A DNA stretch of 64,000 nt, taken from Domibacillus indicus. GTDB taxonomy: Bacteria > Bacillota > Bacilli > Bacillales > Domibacillaceae. Shown here one piece after another: positions 32,682 to 41,283 of the stretch; the stretch's first letter is position 1, and each line of letters begins with the position of its first letter. Location of the stretch: NCBI RefSeq assembly GCF_023715895.1, contig NZ_JAMBOO010000016.1, positions 1 through 64,000 on the forward strand, read 5' to 3'. The notes under the pieces were generated by a model, which was not told the origin of the DNA, ran no database searches, and saw only the letters and a list, made by a program, of their open reading frames with translations. The position numbers and the translations under genes were made by a program.

Positions 32682-34208
32682 TTATCCTTCTTCATTTAAA
32701 ATTAGTTTTTTCCCTCTCAGTTTTAAAAACAGCGGCGTTAAAATCCACAAAATCCCGACAATAATAAAAGCCAGGGAAAGTGGTTTTTGGAAGAAAATCA
32801 TTACATCGCCATTAGACAGCGTCAGCGCTCTCCGTAAATTATTTTCAATCATCGGCCCTAATACCAAGCCCAGTACAAGAGGGGCAATCGGAAAATCATT
32901 TTTTGAAAGAAAATAGCCGGCTACTCCGCAGGCAATCAGCAGGCCTAAATCAAAAACAGAAAACTGGACCGCATAAACGCCAAAGAAAGAAAAGCCAATG
33001 ATTAACGGAATCAAGTATTTGGCAGGTGTTTCGACTACTTTGGCAAACACTTTAACCATAGGCAGATTTAAGATCAATAAAATCGCATTTCCAACAAACA
33101 TGCTGGCAATCAATCCCCAGGCAACATCTGGGTGTTCTTCAAAAAGAAGCGGGCCAGGCGTAATATTAAACATAATAAATGCACTCATTAAAATCGCTGT
33201 GGAACCGGATCCTGGAATACCGAGCGTGAGCAGGGGAACAATGGCCCCTCCGGCCGCTGCATTGTTTGCAGATTCCGGGGCCGCTACTCCCTCAATAGCG
33301 CCCGTCCCGAACTTCTTAGGATTTTTGCTTAATTTCTTTTCCATAATGTAGGAAAAGAATGAAGCAAGAGTGGCCCCTGCACCAGGAAGAACGCCGATGA
33401 AAAAGCCTAAAACCGATCCACGGGCAATCGGAAGGGAGCTGTCTTTTAAATCCTGTTTAGTCGGGATGATCCGCGTAATCTTAGCAATGTCACCGTCATT
33501 GCTTTCTCGCTCTAAAATGGCTTTAAACACTTCCCCTACCGCAAAAAGACCAACTGCGATCGTTAAGAATTCTAGTCCTGAATACAAAACCGGCATGTCA
33601 TATGTAAAACGGGTAACACCCGATACAGAGTCAATGCCAATTGTTGCTAGAAGAAGTCCGAAGACGGTCATCATCAGGGCTTTCGTAATAGATTTGCCGC
33701 CAAGCCCGCTTACAGCCAGGAGGCCAAGCAGCATAAGAGACGTATATTCAGCCGGGCCAAACTTTAACGCAATACTGGCCAGCGGGTTAGCTAACAAAAT
33801 AAGACCGATTAAAGCGATTAATCCAGCGGCAAAAGAGCCGATTGCGCAAATAGCCAGTGCAATTCCGGCCCGGCCGTTTTTAGCCATTTGGTGCCCATCA
33901 AGGGTAGTAACAACAGAGGATGATTCACCTGGTGTGTTCAAAAGAATCGATGTAGTAGAGCCGCCATACATGGCTCCGTAGTACACGCCAGCCAGCAAAA
34001 TAATAGAGCTTGTTGCTGCTGCTTCAGCAGGAAGCCCGCTTGTAATAGACGCGGTAATAGGCATTAAAAGAGCGATCCCGCTCATGGGGCCAATCCCAGG
34101 AAGAACGCCAACAGCCGTTCCTATCAATACTCCGAAAAAAGCGAATAAAAGATTGTGCCACTGCAGGGCTGTTGCAAAACCCTGCATTAAATAATCCAGC
34201 GTGCCCAT
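32682..34208 (-). CDS. tctA: Tripartite tricarboxylate transporter, large permease TctA
   Basis: This 508-residue, strongly hydrophobic protein has about 12 membrane helices. The repeated glycine-rich motifs GVLPGIGPMSGIALLMP near the N-terminus and GVLPGAGATLASFFSY near the middle are typical of TctA. With TctB and the binding protein TctC it forms a cation-driven importer of citrate or other carboxylates. It follows tctB by 10 bases. The start is behind TTAGGAGGGG. Confidence 0.95.
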   Translation of the reverse strand: MGTLDYLMQGFATALQWHNLLFAFFGVLIGTAVGVLPGIGPMSGIALLMPITASITSGLPAEAAATSSIILLAGVYYGAMYGGSTTSILLNTPGESSSVVTTLDGHQMAKNGRAGIALAICAIGSFAAGLIALIGLILLANPLASIALKFGPAEYTSLMLLGLLAVSGLGGKSITKALMMTVFGLLLATIGIDSVSGVTRFTYDMPVLYSGLEFLTIAVGLFAVGEVFKAILERESNDGDIAKITRIIPTKQDLKDSSLPIARGSVLGFFIGVLPGAGATLASFFSYIMEKKLSKNPKKFGTGAIEGVAAPESANNAAAGGAIVPLLTLGIPGSGSTAILMSAFIMFNITPGPLLFEEHPDVAWGLIASMFVGNAILLILNLPMVKVFAKVVETPAKYLIPLIIGFSFFGVYAVQFSVFDLGLLIACGVAGYFLSKNDFPIAPLVLGLVLGPMIENNLRRALTLSNGDVMIFFQKPLSLAFIIVGILWILTPLFLKLRGKKLILNEEG

Positions 34209-34218
34209 CTAACCCCTC

Positions 34219-34680
34219 CTAACTGAAACTCATCCATGATGGAAATGGTGGCAGTGAACCTTGCAAAAGAACGACAAATAAGTAGTAAACCCCTATGGAG
34301 AAACATCCAGCAATTAAAACAGATGCCCATACCTTTCCTTTCTGCATCGTCTGGAAACCAATCAACAAAAACAGGAAGGTAGTAATGACATATCCGAGTG
34401 TTTCCAAAAGTGCCGCATATAAAATGGCCGCAGTCAGGATAATGCCAAACCGCTTATAATCCAGTTTCGTACCGCTATTTTTCACTTCTGTGTAGCGAAA
34501 CGTTTCATAAACAAGACGGATGCTCAGCAAGATTAAGGCAATGCCTAAAGACATCGGAAAAATGTTCGGTCCAATTTCACTGCCATAGGCACTTTGAGAA
34601 AGTTTCAAGCTTTCCACTACAAACATGGCGCCGATCGCAAGAAATAGGATGCCTGCATAGCGGTCAAATGTTTTGCTCAT
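34219..34680 (-). CDS. tctB: Tripartite tricarboxylate transporter, small permease TctB
   Basis: This 153-residue protein has four predicted helices, the usual TctB layout, starting with FDRYAGILFLAIGAMFVVESLKLS. It couples with TctA in the membrane. The start follows AAGGAGGAA. A hairpin in the gap to tctC (34704-34745) may reduce its expression relative to the binding protein. Confidence 0.88.
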   Translation of the reverse strand: MSKTFDRYAGILFLAIGAMFVVESLKLSQSAYGSEIGPNIFPMSLGIALILLSIRLVYETFRYTEVKNSGTKLDYKRFGIILTAAILYAALLETLGYVITTFLFLLIGFQTMQKGKVWASVLIAGCFSIGVYYLFVVLLQGSLPPFPSWMSFS

Positions 34681-34703
34681 TGTTTTCCTCCTTCCTGTCT
34701 CTG

Positions 34704-34745
34704 AAAAAGCAGCAGCCCATCAAGAAATATCATGCCGCTGCTTTT
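34704..34745 (-). terminator. Attenuator-like hairpin between tctC and tctB
   Basis: On the minus strand AAAAGCAGC pairs with GCTGCTTTTT, with an imperfect interior. It may stop part of the transcripts or protect the tctC mRNA, giving more binding protein than permease. Confidence 0.5.
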
Positions 34746-34762
34746 CTCCTATTTGAGGATCA

Positions 34763-35788
34763 TTATTTTGCCATGCCGAGATCTTCGTAAATCTCTTTAT
34801 ACATCGCTTCCTCTTCTTCCATCAGCTTGATAAAGTCCTCCGATGCCATATAGCCATCCTGCCAGCCCTGTTTTTCCAGTTCGTTCTTCCAGGCTTCTGT
34901 ATCTACTAGCTGGGCTACTTTTTCTTCCCAGTAAGCTTTCGCTTCTTCTGACATATCAGCCGGTCCGTAAATACCGCGCCAGTTGGTTAATTCGGCGTCT
35001 ATGCCCTGCTCTTTGTACGTTGGAATCTCTGCAAATTCTCCTTCCAGGCGTTCAGGAGCAGAAATGCCTAAAATCTTCACTTTATCGGCTTTTACATACT
35101 CATATACGGAAGAGACATCAGAAGAAATAACGTCAGCGTTTCCGCCAAGCAGAGAAGTAAGCGCCTCTCCACCGCCATCAAAAGAAATATACTTAAGCCC
35201 TTTGACATCTACGCCGGCTTTCATGGCCGGATAAATGGCATTTAAGTGATCAAAAGAGCCTGGACCAGAACCGCCCGCAAATGAAATAGACGCTGGATCT
35301 TTTTTTAAGTCAGCAAATAAAGCTTCCAATGTGTCATATTTAGAATCTGCCGGGACCGCCAGTACGTCATATTCTGTCACCAGCCGGGCAATTGGCGTAA
35401 TATCCCGAAAAGAAACCGGGCTGTTTCCTTCTTTCTTAATGTGATTCAAAATAAATGGTGTAGATGCAATCAGCAGCCGGTAGTCGTTCCCTTTGTCTTT
35501 GTTCGCAAAATCAACTGTGCCGACAACTTGTCCGCCGCCTGGATTATTTTCAACGGTAATGGTACTGTCTACAATTCCTTCAGAAGAAAAAAGATTGCTT
35601 AGCGCCCTTCCTGTTGTATCGAGCCCGCCTCCTGCACCAGATGGAACAGAAAAGGTTATCGCTTTTTCCGGATAGCTGCTGCCTGATCCGCCTTGTCCAC
35701 CTGCAGCTTTTTCTCCTCCACTATTACTACAGGCGGCCGTTCCCAGCGTTAAAGCAGCAGCTAGAATAGGTACCATCAACTTTTTCAT
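34763..35788 (-). CDS. tctC: TctC-type solute-binding lipoprotein
   Basis: This product has 341 residues from ATG 35788 (ribosome site GGGGGG). The signal peptide MKKLMVPILAAALTLGTAAC ends in a lipobox with Cys20. The mature protein starts with a Gly/Ser-rich linker and has YPEKAITFSVPSGAGGGLDTT, the usual start of the Bug/TctC fold. It captures the carboxylate outside the cell for TctAB. It is the first gene of the operon and is divergent from the isocitrate-dehydrogenase-like gene. Confidence 0.93.
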   Translation of the reverse strand: MKKLMVPILAAALTLGTAACSNSGGEKAAGGQGGSGSSYPEKAITFSVPSGAGGGLDTTGRALSNLFSSEGIVDSTITVENNPGGGQVVGTVDFANKDKGNDYRLLIASTPFILNHIKKEGNSPVSFRDITPIARLVTEYDVLAVPADSKYDTLEALFADLKKDPASISFAGGSGPGSFDHLNAIYPAMKAGVDVKGLKYISFDGGGEALTSLLGGNADVISSDVSSVYEYVKADKVKILGISAPERLEGEFAEIPTYKEQGIDAELTNWRGIYGPADMSEEAKAYWEEKVAQLVDTEAWKNELEKQGWQDGYMASEDFIKLMEEEEAMYKEIYEDLGMAK

Positions 35789-36309
35789 CAAAATCCCCCC
35801 TATTATTTATCTGATTAATCAGTAAATTTTGGTTCTTTTGTTTTAATTCGAAAAGCGACGGACTTGATTTGAAATACTCATTCCTCCCTCGGTACACTTC
35901 TTTCTCTCTTAAGTTTTGAAGAGAGCCAAGCCAAGCTCACCTGACTATTTTTTCAATCAACCTCTATTGAGGATTGAAGTGTAGAACAAACCTCCCTTCA
36001 CCTGCCGAGATAACGCTTTCATTTTTTTGTAAATGAAGATTTGTTTTCTCTGATTAAAGTGTACTCGATTCATAAATCCTTTGAAAAATAGTGATAATTC
36101 ATGATTACGTATTCTAATTTTGAATAAAATCACTTTCCTTTTGGACTCTACTTTTGTAATTTCAGGCTTTTACATAGAAAAATGTAATAGTTAAGTGATA
36201 AAAAATTCTATTTTATTAATTGTTTGAAATCGTTTACAGTGAAAACAGCACAATCAATATGTTTTTACTGAACTGGGACACTTTTTAATTCAGAAAGGAA
36301 GTCGAAACA
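35789..36309. promoter_or_regulatory. Divergent regulatory region, tct operon and IDH-like gene
   Basis: A 520-base gap with a weaker cre-like site at 36007-36022 (GAGATAACGCTTTCAT), a sequence related to the 73-bp element at 36081-36110 (TGAAAAATAGTG then TTCATGATTA), and a strong cre at 36224-36239. Both flanking units are probably controlled here. Confidence 0.5.
36224..36239. promoter_or_regulatory. cre site upstream of the IDH-like gene
   Basis: TTGAAATCGTTTACAG matches the relaxed cre consensus WTGNAANCGNWWWCAW at 15 of 16 positions. Confidence 0.65.
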
Positions 36310-37389
36310 ATGACTGTTTATCGTATCGGAGTATTAGCTGGAGACGGCATTGGACCTGAAATTGTGGACGCTGCAGTGAATGTTTTCAAAACGGCGGCCC
36401 AAAAAGCAGGTGTAGATATTGAGTGGGTTGACCTTCCCATGGGATGGAAAGGCATTAAACATCATAATGACCCTCTTCCAGAAATTACAACGAAAACATT
36501 AGAAACCACTCATGGCTGGCTTCTTGGACCACATGATTCAGCTGCTTATCCTCCAGAACATAAAATCAAGCTGAACCCGAGCGGTGCCCTTCGCCACAAC
36601 CTTGATTTGTATGCCAACATTCGTCCAGCTAAAACAATGCCTGGAATTAAAAGTGTTGTAGAAGAAGCAGATCTAGTAATCTACCGTGAAAATACAGAGG
36701 GTTTTTATGCGGACCGCAATATGTACAGTGGGCATGGTGAATGGCAGATCACGGAAGACGTGGTGGTGACTTCAGGCGTCTTTACGCGAAAAGCAGCGGA
36801 ACGTATTGCCCATAGCGCTTTTAAAATGGCGATGCAGCGCCGCAAAAAAGTAACGATTGTTCATAAAGCTAATGTACTACGTTTGAGTACCGGCTTGTTT
36901 TTAAAGGTTTGCCGGGATGTAGCGGAGCAGTACCCTGAAGTGACAATAGACGATTACCATATTGACGCAATGGCGGCCCACTTAGTACGTCGTGCCAAAG
37001 ATTTTGATGTCATTGTTACGGAAAATATGTATGGAGATATTCTTTCTGACCTTGCTGGTGAACTTGTAGGCAGCCTGGGACTGGCTCCTTCTATCAACTC
37101 AAATGACAATGTTGCAATGGCACAGGCAGCACATGGTTCCGCACCTGATATTGCCGGCTTAAACATCGGCAATCCGATTGGTATGATGCTTTCTACTGTT
37201 ATGCTGATGGACTGGCTGTCAGAGCGGCACAATGATCCAAAGCTAAAGGAAATGGGTCAGCTCGTTGAACAAGGATTGTACCAGTCACTTGAGGATGGTG
37301 TTAAAACAAGAGACCTTGGCGGCAGCGCTACAACCTCGGGATTTGCAGAAGCCGTAGCCGACCGAATCAAACAAGCCCTTGTAAATTAA
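36310..37389 (+). CDS. NAD-dependent isocitrate/isopropylmalate dehydrogenase family enzyme
   Basis: This 359-residue beta-decarboxylating dehydrogenase starts behind GAAAGGAAG. Features are IGVLAGDGIGPEIV, the substrate loop with GALRHNLDLYANIRPAK, YRENTEGFYA, the Lys/Asp catalytic segments (TIVHKANVLR, TENMYGDILSD) and HGSAPDIAGLNIGNP, whose Asp favours NAD over NADP. The substrate loop is unlike classic Icd and closer to homoisocitrate or NAD-isocitrate types. It is divergent from the tct operon. Likely job: oxidative decarboxylation of an imported tricarboxylate. Confidence 0.87.
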   Translation: MTVYRIGVLAGDGIGPEIVDAAVNVFKTAAQKAGVDIEWVDLPMGWKGIKHHNDPLPEITTKTLETTHGWLLGPHDSAAYPPEHKIKLNPSGALRHNLDLYANIRPAKTMPGIKSVVEEADLVIYRENTEGFYADRNMYSGHGEWQITEDVVVTSGVFTRKAAERIAHSAFKMAMQRRKKVTIVHKANVLRLSTGLFLKVCRDVAEQYPEVTIDDYHIDAMAAHLVRRAKDFDVIVTENMYGDILSDLAGELVGSLGLAPSINSNDNVAMAQAAHGSAPDIAGLNIGNPIGMMLSTVMLMDWLSERHNDPKLKEMGQLVEQGLYQSLEDGVKTRDLGGSATTSGFAEAVADRIKQALVN

Positions 37390-37390
37390 G

Positions 37391-37443
37391 CAGGAATACC
37401 GGATTTTACAAAGATGTTCCTTTGTAAAATCCGGTATTTTTTA
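37391..37443 (+). terminator. Terminator of the IDH-like gene
   Basis: The stem AATACCGGATTTTACAAAG pairs with CTTTGTAAAATCCGGTATT (about 19 bp) and is followed by a T run. Confidence 0.92.
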
Positions 37444-37521
37444 CTTTTGTAAAGGTGATTTCAATGTGAGTATTTCTTTTCTTCGTGCATCCTCTATATT
37501 TAGAAACTAATAGCTATCCTG

Positions 37522-38505
37522 TTACTCGTATTCCTTCTCAAATTCAACAGTGCTTCTCACGGTATCAATAGGCCGTACTAATTTTTCAATTTGTTCACGT
37601 TTCGGCTCCAAGAACGGCGGTAATGAAAGCTTTTCGCCGACTGTTTCGTAAGGCTCATCGCCCATAAATCCAGGTCCATCCGTCGCAAATTCAAATAGAA
37701 TCTGCGGTGCAACACGGGAATAAAGAGATTCGAAGAAGTAACGGTCTACGTAACCGGATGTCTGGTAGCCAAAGCTTTCAAGGCGGTCCGTCCATTCATC
37801 CAGCACGGCCCGGTCTTCTACACGGAAGGCTGCATGGTGAACAGTACCGTACCCTTGGCGCGCCTGCGGCAGCACCGTATTATGTTCTACTATAACCTGA
37901 GCCCCGTTTCCGCCTTCGCCTACCTCAAATAAATGCAGGGAACCTTCCGCTGCTATTTCTTTAAATAACAGCACCTGCTCCATCATTTGTTTGAAATACT
38001 TAAAGTCAGCAATGCGGACAAACAGAGGGCCTAAGCCTGTAATCGCAAATTCTAATGGGATCGGCCCTTTCTGCCAAGGTGTACCAGAAGCCACTCCTTT
38101 ATTATGTTCATCTGAAACAAGCTGATAGTGCTGATCATCGAAATCAATAAACGAAAGTGTCTGTTTGCCAAACTGTTCTTTAATACCTGTATGTTTCACG
38201 TTTAAGCGGTCAAATCGTTTCACCCAATAATCAAGCGCCGCATCGGTCGGTACCCGGAAAGACGTTTTTGAGATTTCATTTGTCCCATGCACGCCTTTTG
38301 GGATACCAGGGAAATCAAAGAACGTCATGTCGGTTCCGGGGCTGCCCTTATCATCAGCAAAGAACAAATGATACGTTTGAATATCATCCTGGTTTACTGT
38401 TTTCTTGACTAATCGCATACCTAATACATATGTGAAAAACTCATAATTTTTTTCTGCACTGCTTGTAATAGCTGTGACATGATGAATGCCTTTTAAATGA
38501 TTCAT
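37522..38505 (-). CDS. mhqO: Ring-cleaving dioxygenase/glyoxalase MhqO-type, copy 1
   Basis: This 327-residue protein of the vicinal-oxygen-chelate superfamily has two halves. Metal ligands are seen in GIHHVTAI and in VHHAAFRVED, with a final Glu in LFEFATDGPG. MhqO in B. subtilis is induced by methylhydroquinone and catechol, and the family is linked to quinone/thiol-adduct detoxification. The start follows AGGAGG. An MhqR-type palindrome lies 30-50 bases upstream, so it has its own regulated promoter, separate from the mhqR gene before it. Confidence 0.88.
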   Translation of the reverse strand: MNHLKGIHHVTAITSSAEKNYEFFTYVLGMRLVKKTVNQDDIQTYHLFFADDKGSPGTDMTFFDFPGIPKGVHGTNEISKTSFRVPTDAALDYWVKRFDRLNVKHTGIKEQFGKQTLSFIDFDDQHYQLVSDEHNKGVASGTPWQKGPIPLEFAITGLGPLFVRIADFKYFKQMMEQVLLFKEIAAEGSLHLFEVGEGGNGAQVIVEHNTVLPQARQGYGTVHHAAFRVEDRAVLDEWTDRLESFGYQTSGYVDRYFFESLYSRVAPQILFEFATDGPGFMGDEPYETVGEKLSLPPFLEPKREQIEKLVRPIDTVRSTVEFEKEYE

Positions 38506-38536
38506 TTCTTTTTCCTCCTAGCCAATTAGGTTCAAT

Positions 38537-38554
38537 TATCTTCAATTCGAGATA
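38537..38554. promoter_or_regulatory. MhqR-type operator before mhqO copy 1
   Basis: TATCTTCAATTCGAGATA is an inverted repeat with one central mismatch pair. It matches the published MhqR box pattern tATCTcgaAtTCgAGATa. Confidence 0.8.
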
Positions 38555-38588
38555 TAAACGTTAAAAAGATCTTTTCTTTTTTATTTCA

Positions 38589-39029
38589 TTAAAGTGATTG
38601 TGCTCGGTAGCCAATTCGTTTAATCAGTTGGATAGCAGTATGGAGTTCATCAGGCTTCAAGCCTTCAAATACTTTCCCCATTGTGCGTTCATGTTTAGGG
38701 AATATTTCCTCCATTAGCTCCCTGCCCTTTTGTGTAATGGCTGCATACGTGACACGGCGGTCTTTCGGACAGCCTTTTCGAACGGCATACCCTTTTTGTT
38801 CGAGTTTATCGACCACATATGTGATACTACCGCTTGAAATTAATATTTTTTTGCCAATCACTTGAATCGGCTGATCGCCTTTATGGTACAGCAATTCCAA
38901 AACTGCAAACTCTGTTGGGTTTAACCCATAGAGCGCTACATCTTTTCGAACGACGTCTTGAATCGCCTGAGAAGCCCGCAAAATCACTGTAACGGCTTTT
39001 AGTTCATTATAAGTCTGTTCCATTATCAT
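38589..39029 (-). CDS. mhqR: MarR family regulator MhqR-type
   Basis: This product has about 146 residues from ATG 39029 (ribosome site AAAGGG; ATG 39023 also possible). The winged helix is VLELLYHKGDQPIQVIGKKI then SSGSITYVVDKLEQKGYAVR with the wing CPKDRRVTYAAIT. MhqR represses dioxygenases, esterase and nitroreductase genes for quinone stress; several such genes lie around it, and three matching palindromes are in their promoters. No conserved redox Cys is obvious beyond the one at the wing (KGCPKD). Confidence 0.88.
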   Translation of the reverse strand: MIMEQTYNELKAVTVILRASQAIQDVVRKDVALYGLNPTEFAVLELLYHKGDQPIQVIGKKILISSGSITYVVDKLEQKGYAVRKGCPKDRRVTYAAITQKGRELMEEIFPKHERTMGKVFEGLKPDELHTAIQLIKRIGYRAQSL

Positions 39030-39067
39030 CACTTCTTCCCTTTATTTCGAAATGATAACCGATCTAT

Positions 39068-39676
39068 TTAAAGTGATAAATTGCGGTACCAGTCAGCAGC
39101 TGCTTCTACCTCGGTCAGCGTTAACTGGTGGCCGTGATTTTCCCAGTGAACGTCTACCGATGCGTTTGCTTGTTCCAGTAAAGATTGAAGCTGCTTTGAT
39201 TCCATCGGGGCACAAATCGGATCATTCGTACCGGCTGCAATAAAAACGGACGTTCCAGTCAAATCAGGAAGCTCTATGCCTCTTCTAGGCACCATAGGAT
39301 GATGAAGAATCGCCGCCTTTAGTGCATGCTGGTAGTGAAACAGCATGCTTGCTGCAATATTGGCTCCGTTTGAATAGCCAATCGCAATGATATTATTTCG
39401 GTCAAATCCATACGTTTCAGCCGCTTCATCCAAAAATGCATTTAATTCTGTTGTGCGGAAAATAAGGTCTTCTTCATCGAATATCCCTTCCGCCAGTCTC
39501 CGGAAAAAACGCGGCATACCGTTTTCCAGTACGTTTCCTCTTACACTTAAAATGGAAGCCTCATCATCTACTTTTCCAGCAAGAGGAAGCAGGTCTAATT
39601 CGTTGCCACCTGTTCCGTGAAGCAGTAATAGTGTAGGTTTTGAGGGGTCTTTGCCTTTTTGAAAAAGGTGTTTCAT
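39068..39676 (-). CDS. mhqD: Carboxylesterase/hydrolase MhqD-type
   Basis: This 202-residue alpha/beta hydrolase has the N-terminal oxyanion segment LLLHGTGGNELDLL, the nucleophile Ser in IGYSNGANIA, Asp in GTNDPI and His in HGHQLT, a complete triad. It resembles MhqD/YodD phospholipase/carboxylesterases of the quinone response. Its ATG overlaps the end of the upstream dioxygenase gene by four bases, so translation is coupled. Confidence 0.88.
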   Translation of the reverse strand: MKHLFQKGKDPSKPTLLLLHGTGGNELDLLPLAGKVDDEASILSVRGNVLENGMPRFFRRLAEGIFDEEDLIFRTTELNAFLDEAAETYGFDRNNIIAIGYSNGANIAASMLFHYQHALKAAILHHPMVPRRGIELPDLTGTSVFIAAGTNDPICAPMESKQLQSLLEQANASVDVHWENHGHQLTLTEVEAAADWYRNLSL

Positions 39677-40620
39677 TTCTGGTCTCCTTCCAAAACACGA
39701 ACCTCTACAGGAGGCAAGTTTTTTTCTAATTCTTGTCGTTTTGATTCCAGCCAGGACGGCAGCATCAGCTTCTGCCCGAGCTTCTCGATCGGTTCATCCA
39801 CCGCAAAGCCTGGTGGGTCAGTGGCGATTTCAAACAAAATGCCGCCCCCTTCGTGAAAATAAAGAGCTTTAAAGTAGTGCCGATCACGGATTTCGGTCGG
39901 ATAGAAGTTCTTTTCCTGAAGAACCACTCTCCATTTATGAAGTTCTTCTTCATCTCTTGCTCTCCAGGCAATGTGGTGAACCGTTCCTGCTCCCATCAGC
40001 CCGCGGACAGAAGGAGTAAGCTTAATATCAACCGTGTTTCCAACCGGTGCTTCTGATTTAAACCTTAGAAAGCCTTCTTCCTGTCCCAGGCATTCGAATC
40101 CTAGAATGTTTTCAAGTACTTCCGCCGTTTTATGAGGATGCACGGAAATTAACATCGCCCCGCTAAATCCTTGAACCGCCTTATCCGATGGAATACCGTC
40201 AAAGGAGCCGCTATATGAAAACTCTTCTTCCCTTTCGACCAGTTCCAGTTCAAGGCCATCTGGATCTTGAAAAGCGATATGTTTTTCGCCAAAACGGACC
40301 GATGAAAAAAATTTTACGCCAAACTTCTGTAACCGATTTTTCCAAAATTCCGTTGAACCGGCTGGGATGACAAAACTGATACTGCCTACCTGTCCTGTAC
40401 CGATACGGCCTTTCGGCTGTTTAGCCCACGGAAAGAATGTAATGACTGTTCCTGGGTCTCCTGATCCGTTTCCAAAATACAGATGATATACTTCTGGACG
40501 GTCAAAGTTGATTGTTTTCTTTACGAGCCGCAGCCCAAGCACCCCTGCGTAAAAATCAATCGTTCTTTGTGCATCGTTCACCATCGCAGTAATATGATGA
40601 ATGCCCGCTATTTTTTGCAT
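39673..40620 (-). CDS. Ring-cleaving dioxygenase MhqA/MhqO-type, copy 2
   Basis: This product has 315 residues from ATG 40620 (MQKIAGIHHITAMV); the longer frame adds nine residues without support. VOC metal ligands are in GIHHITAM, in VHHIAWRARDEEELHKW and in LFEIATDPPG. The two other copies in the window share the motifs RLVKKTIN and YHLYFGNGSGDPGT. It probably acts in quinone/electrophile detoxification within the nitroreductase-to-mhqR operon. Confidence 0.87.
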   Translation of the reverse strand: MQKIAGIHHITAMVNDAQRTIDFYAGVLGLRLVKKTINFDRPEVYHLYFGNGSGDPGTVITFFPWAKQPKGRIGTGQVGSISFVIPAGSTEFWKNRLQKFGVKFFSSVRFGEKHIAFQDPDGLELELVEREEEFSYSGSFDGIPSDKAVQGFSGAMLISVHPHKTAEVLENILGFECLGQEEGFLRFKSEAPVGNTVDIKLTPSVRGLMGAGTVHHIAWRARDEEELHKWRVVLQEKNFYPTEIRDRHYFKALYFHEGGGILFEIATDPPGFAVDEPIEKLGQKLMLPSWLESKRQELEKNLPPVEVRVLEGDQK

Positions 40621-40653
40621 GTTGTACACCCCGCTTCCCGGATTCAACTTTTC

Positions 40654-41271
40654 TCAGCTTGGGCGGTCAATAGTAAAGATTTCGCCGATTTTTGCATAAT
40701 CATTTCCCGCCAGCCTGCTTACAGCTCCTAATCCATCTGGGTTGATTCTGCCGTTTTCATAAATCTCTTCCGCAATGTGAAACTGCACAACTTTTCCGAT
40801 GATCAGGTCACACCCAGGAGCATCAGAGCCTCCTAGTTCCAGTGACTGCTCCAGCAGACATTCCATTCGAATTTTTGCTTCCTTTACGCCTGGAACGGAA
40901 ATTTTCACACTTTCCACCGGCGTCAGCTGTGCCCGTTCTATTTCACTTTCCTCAGGAGAAAGGTTGGCAGCCGTTTCGTTCACTTTTTCTACGTTTTGTT
41001 CATCTACAATATGAACGACAAATTCTTTTGACTCAACAATGTTTCGGGCAGTATCTTTTCGTTCTCCCTGATTTCGTTGAATTGCTAAAGAAATCATCGG
41101 AGGGTTAGACGAAACAATATTGAAATAACTAAACGGGGCGCCGTTCAGCGTTCCTTCTTTTGACATCGACGTTACAAAAGCGATCGGTCTCGGGATAATG
41201 CTCCCTATTAGAAACTTGTAATTTTCTCGTTCTGTGTTTGCAGATGGGTCAATGGAAAGCAAAGCACTCAC
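40654..41271 (-). CDS. Flavin reductase-like FMN-binding split-barrel protein
   Basis: This 205-residue protein has SIIPRPIAFVTSMSKEGTLNGAPFSYFNIVSSNPPMISLAI, read here as two conserved pieces of the YwrF/flavin-reductase family, with FMN-binding residues around the second piece. It may supply reduced flavin or act as an FMN oxidoreductase. The listed start is GTG; a TTG four codons later has the better-spaced GGAG. It lies 12 bases after one dioxygenase gene and 33 bases before another. Confidence 0.83.
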   Translation of the reverse strand: MSALLSIDPSANTERENYKFLIGSIIPRPIAFVTSMSKEGTLNGAPFSYFNIVSSNPPMISLAIQRNQGERKDTARNIVESKEFVVHIVDEQNVEKVNETAANLSPEESEIERAQLTPVESVKISVPGVKEAKIRMECLLEQSLELGGSDAPGCDLIIGKVVQFHIAEEIYENGRINPDGLGAVSRLAGNDYAKIGEIFTIDRPS

Positions 41272-41283
41272 TCCAATCAGAAT

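Noticed and set aside
33370-33981. Plus-strand 203-codon frame over tctA
   Set aside because: It is antisense to a well-supported membrane protein gene, with low-complexity Pro/Ser/Ala/Arg content and no ribosome site.
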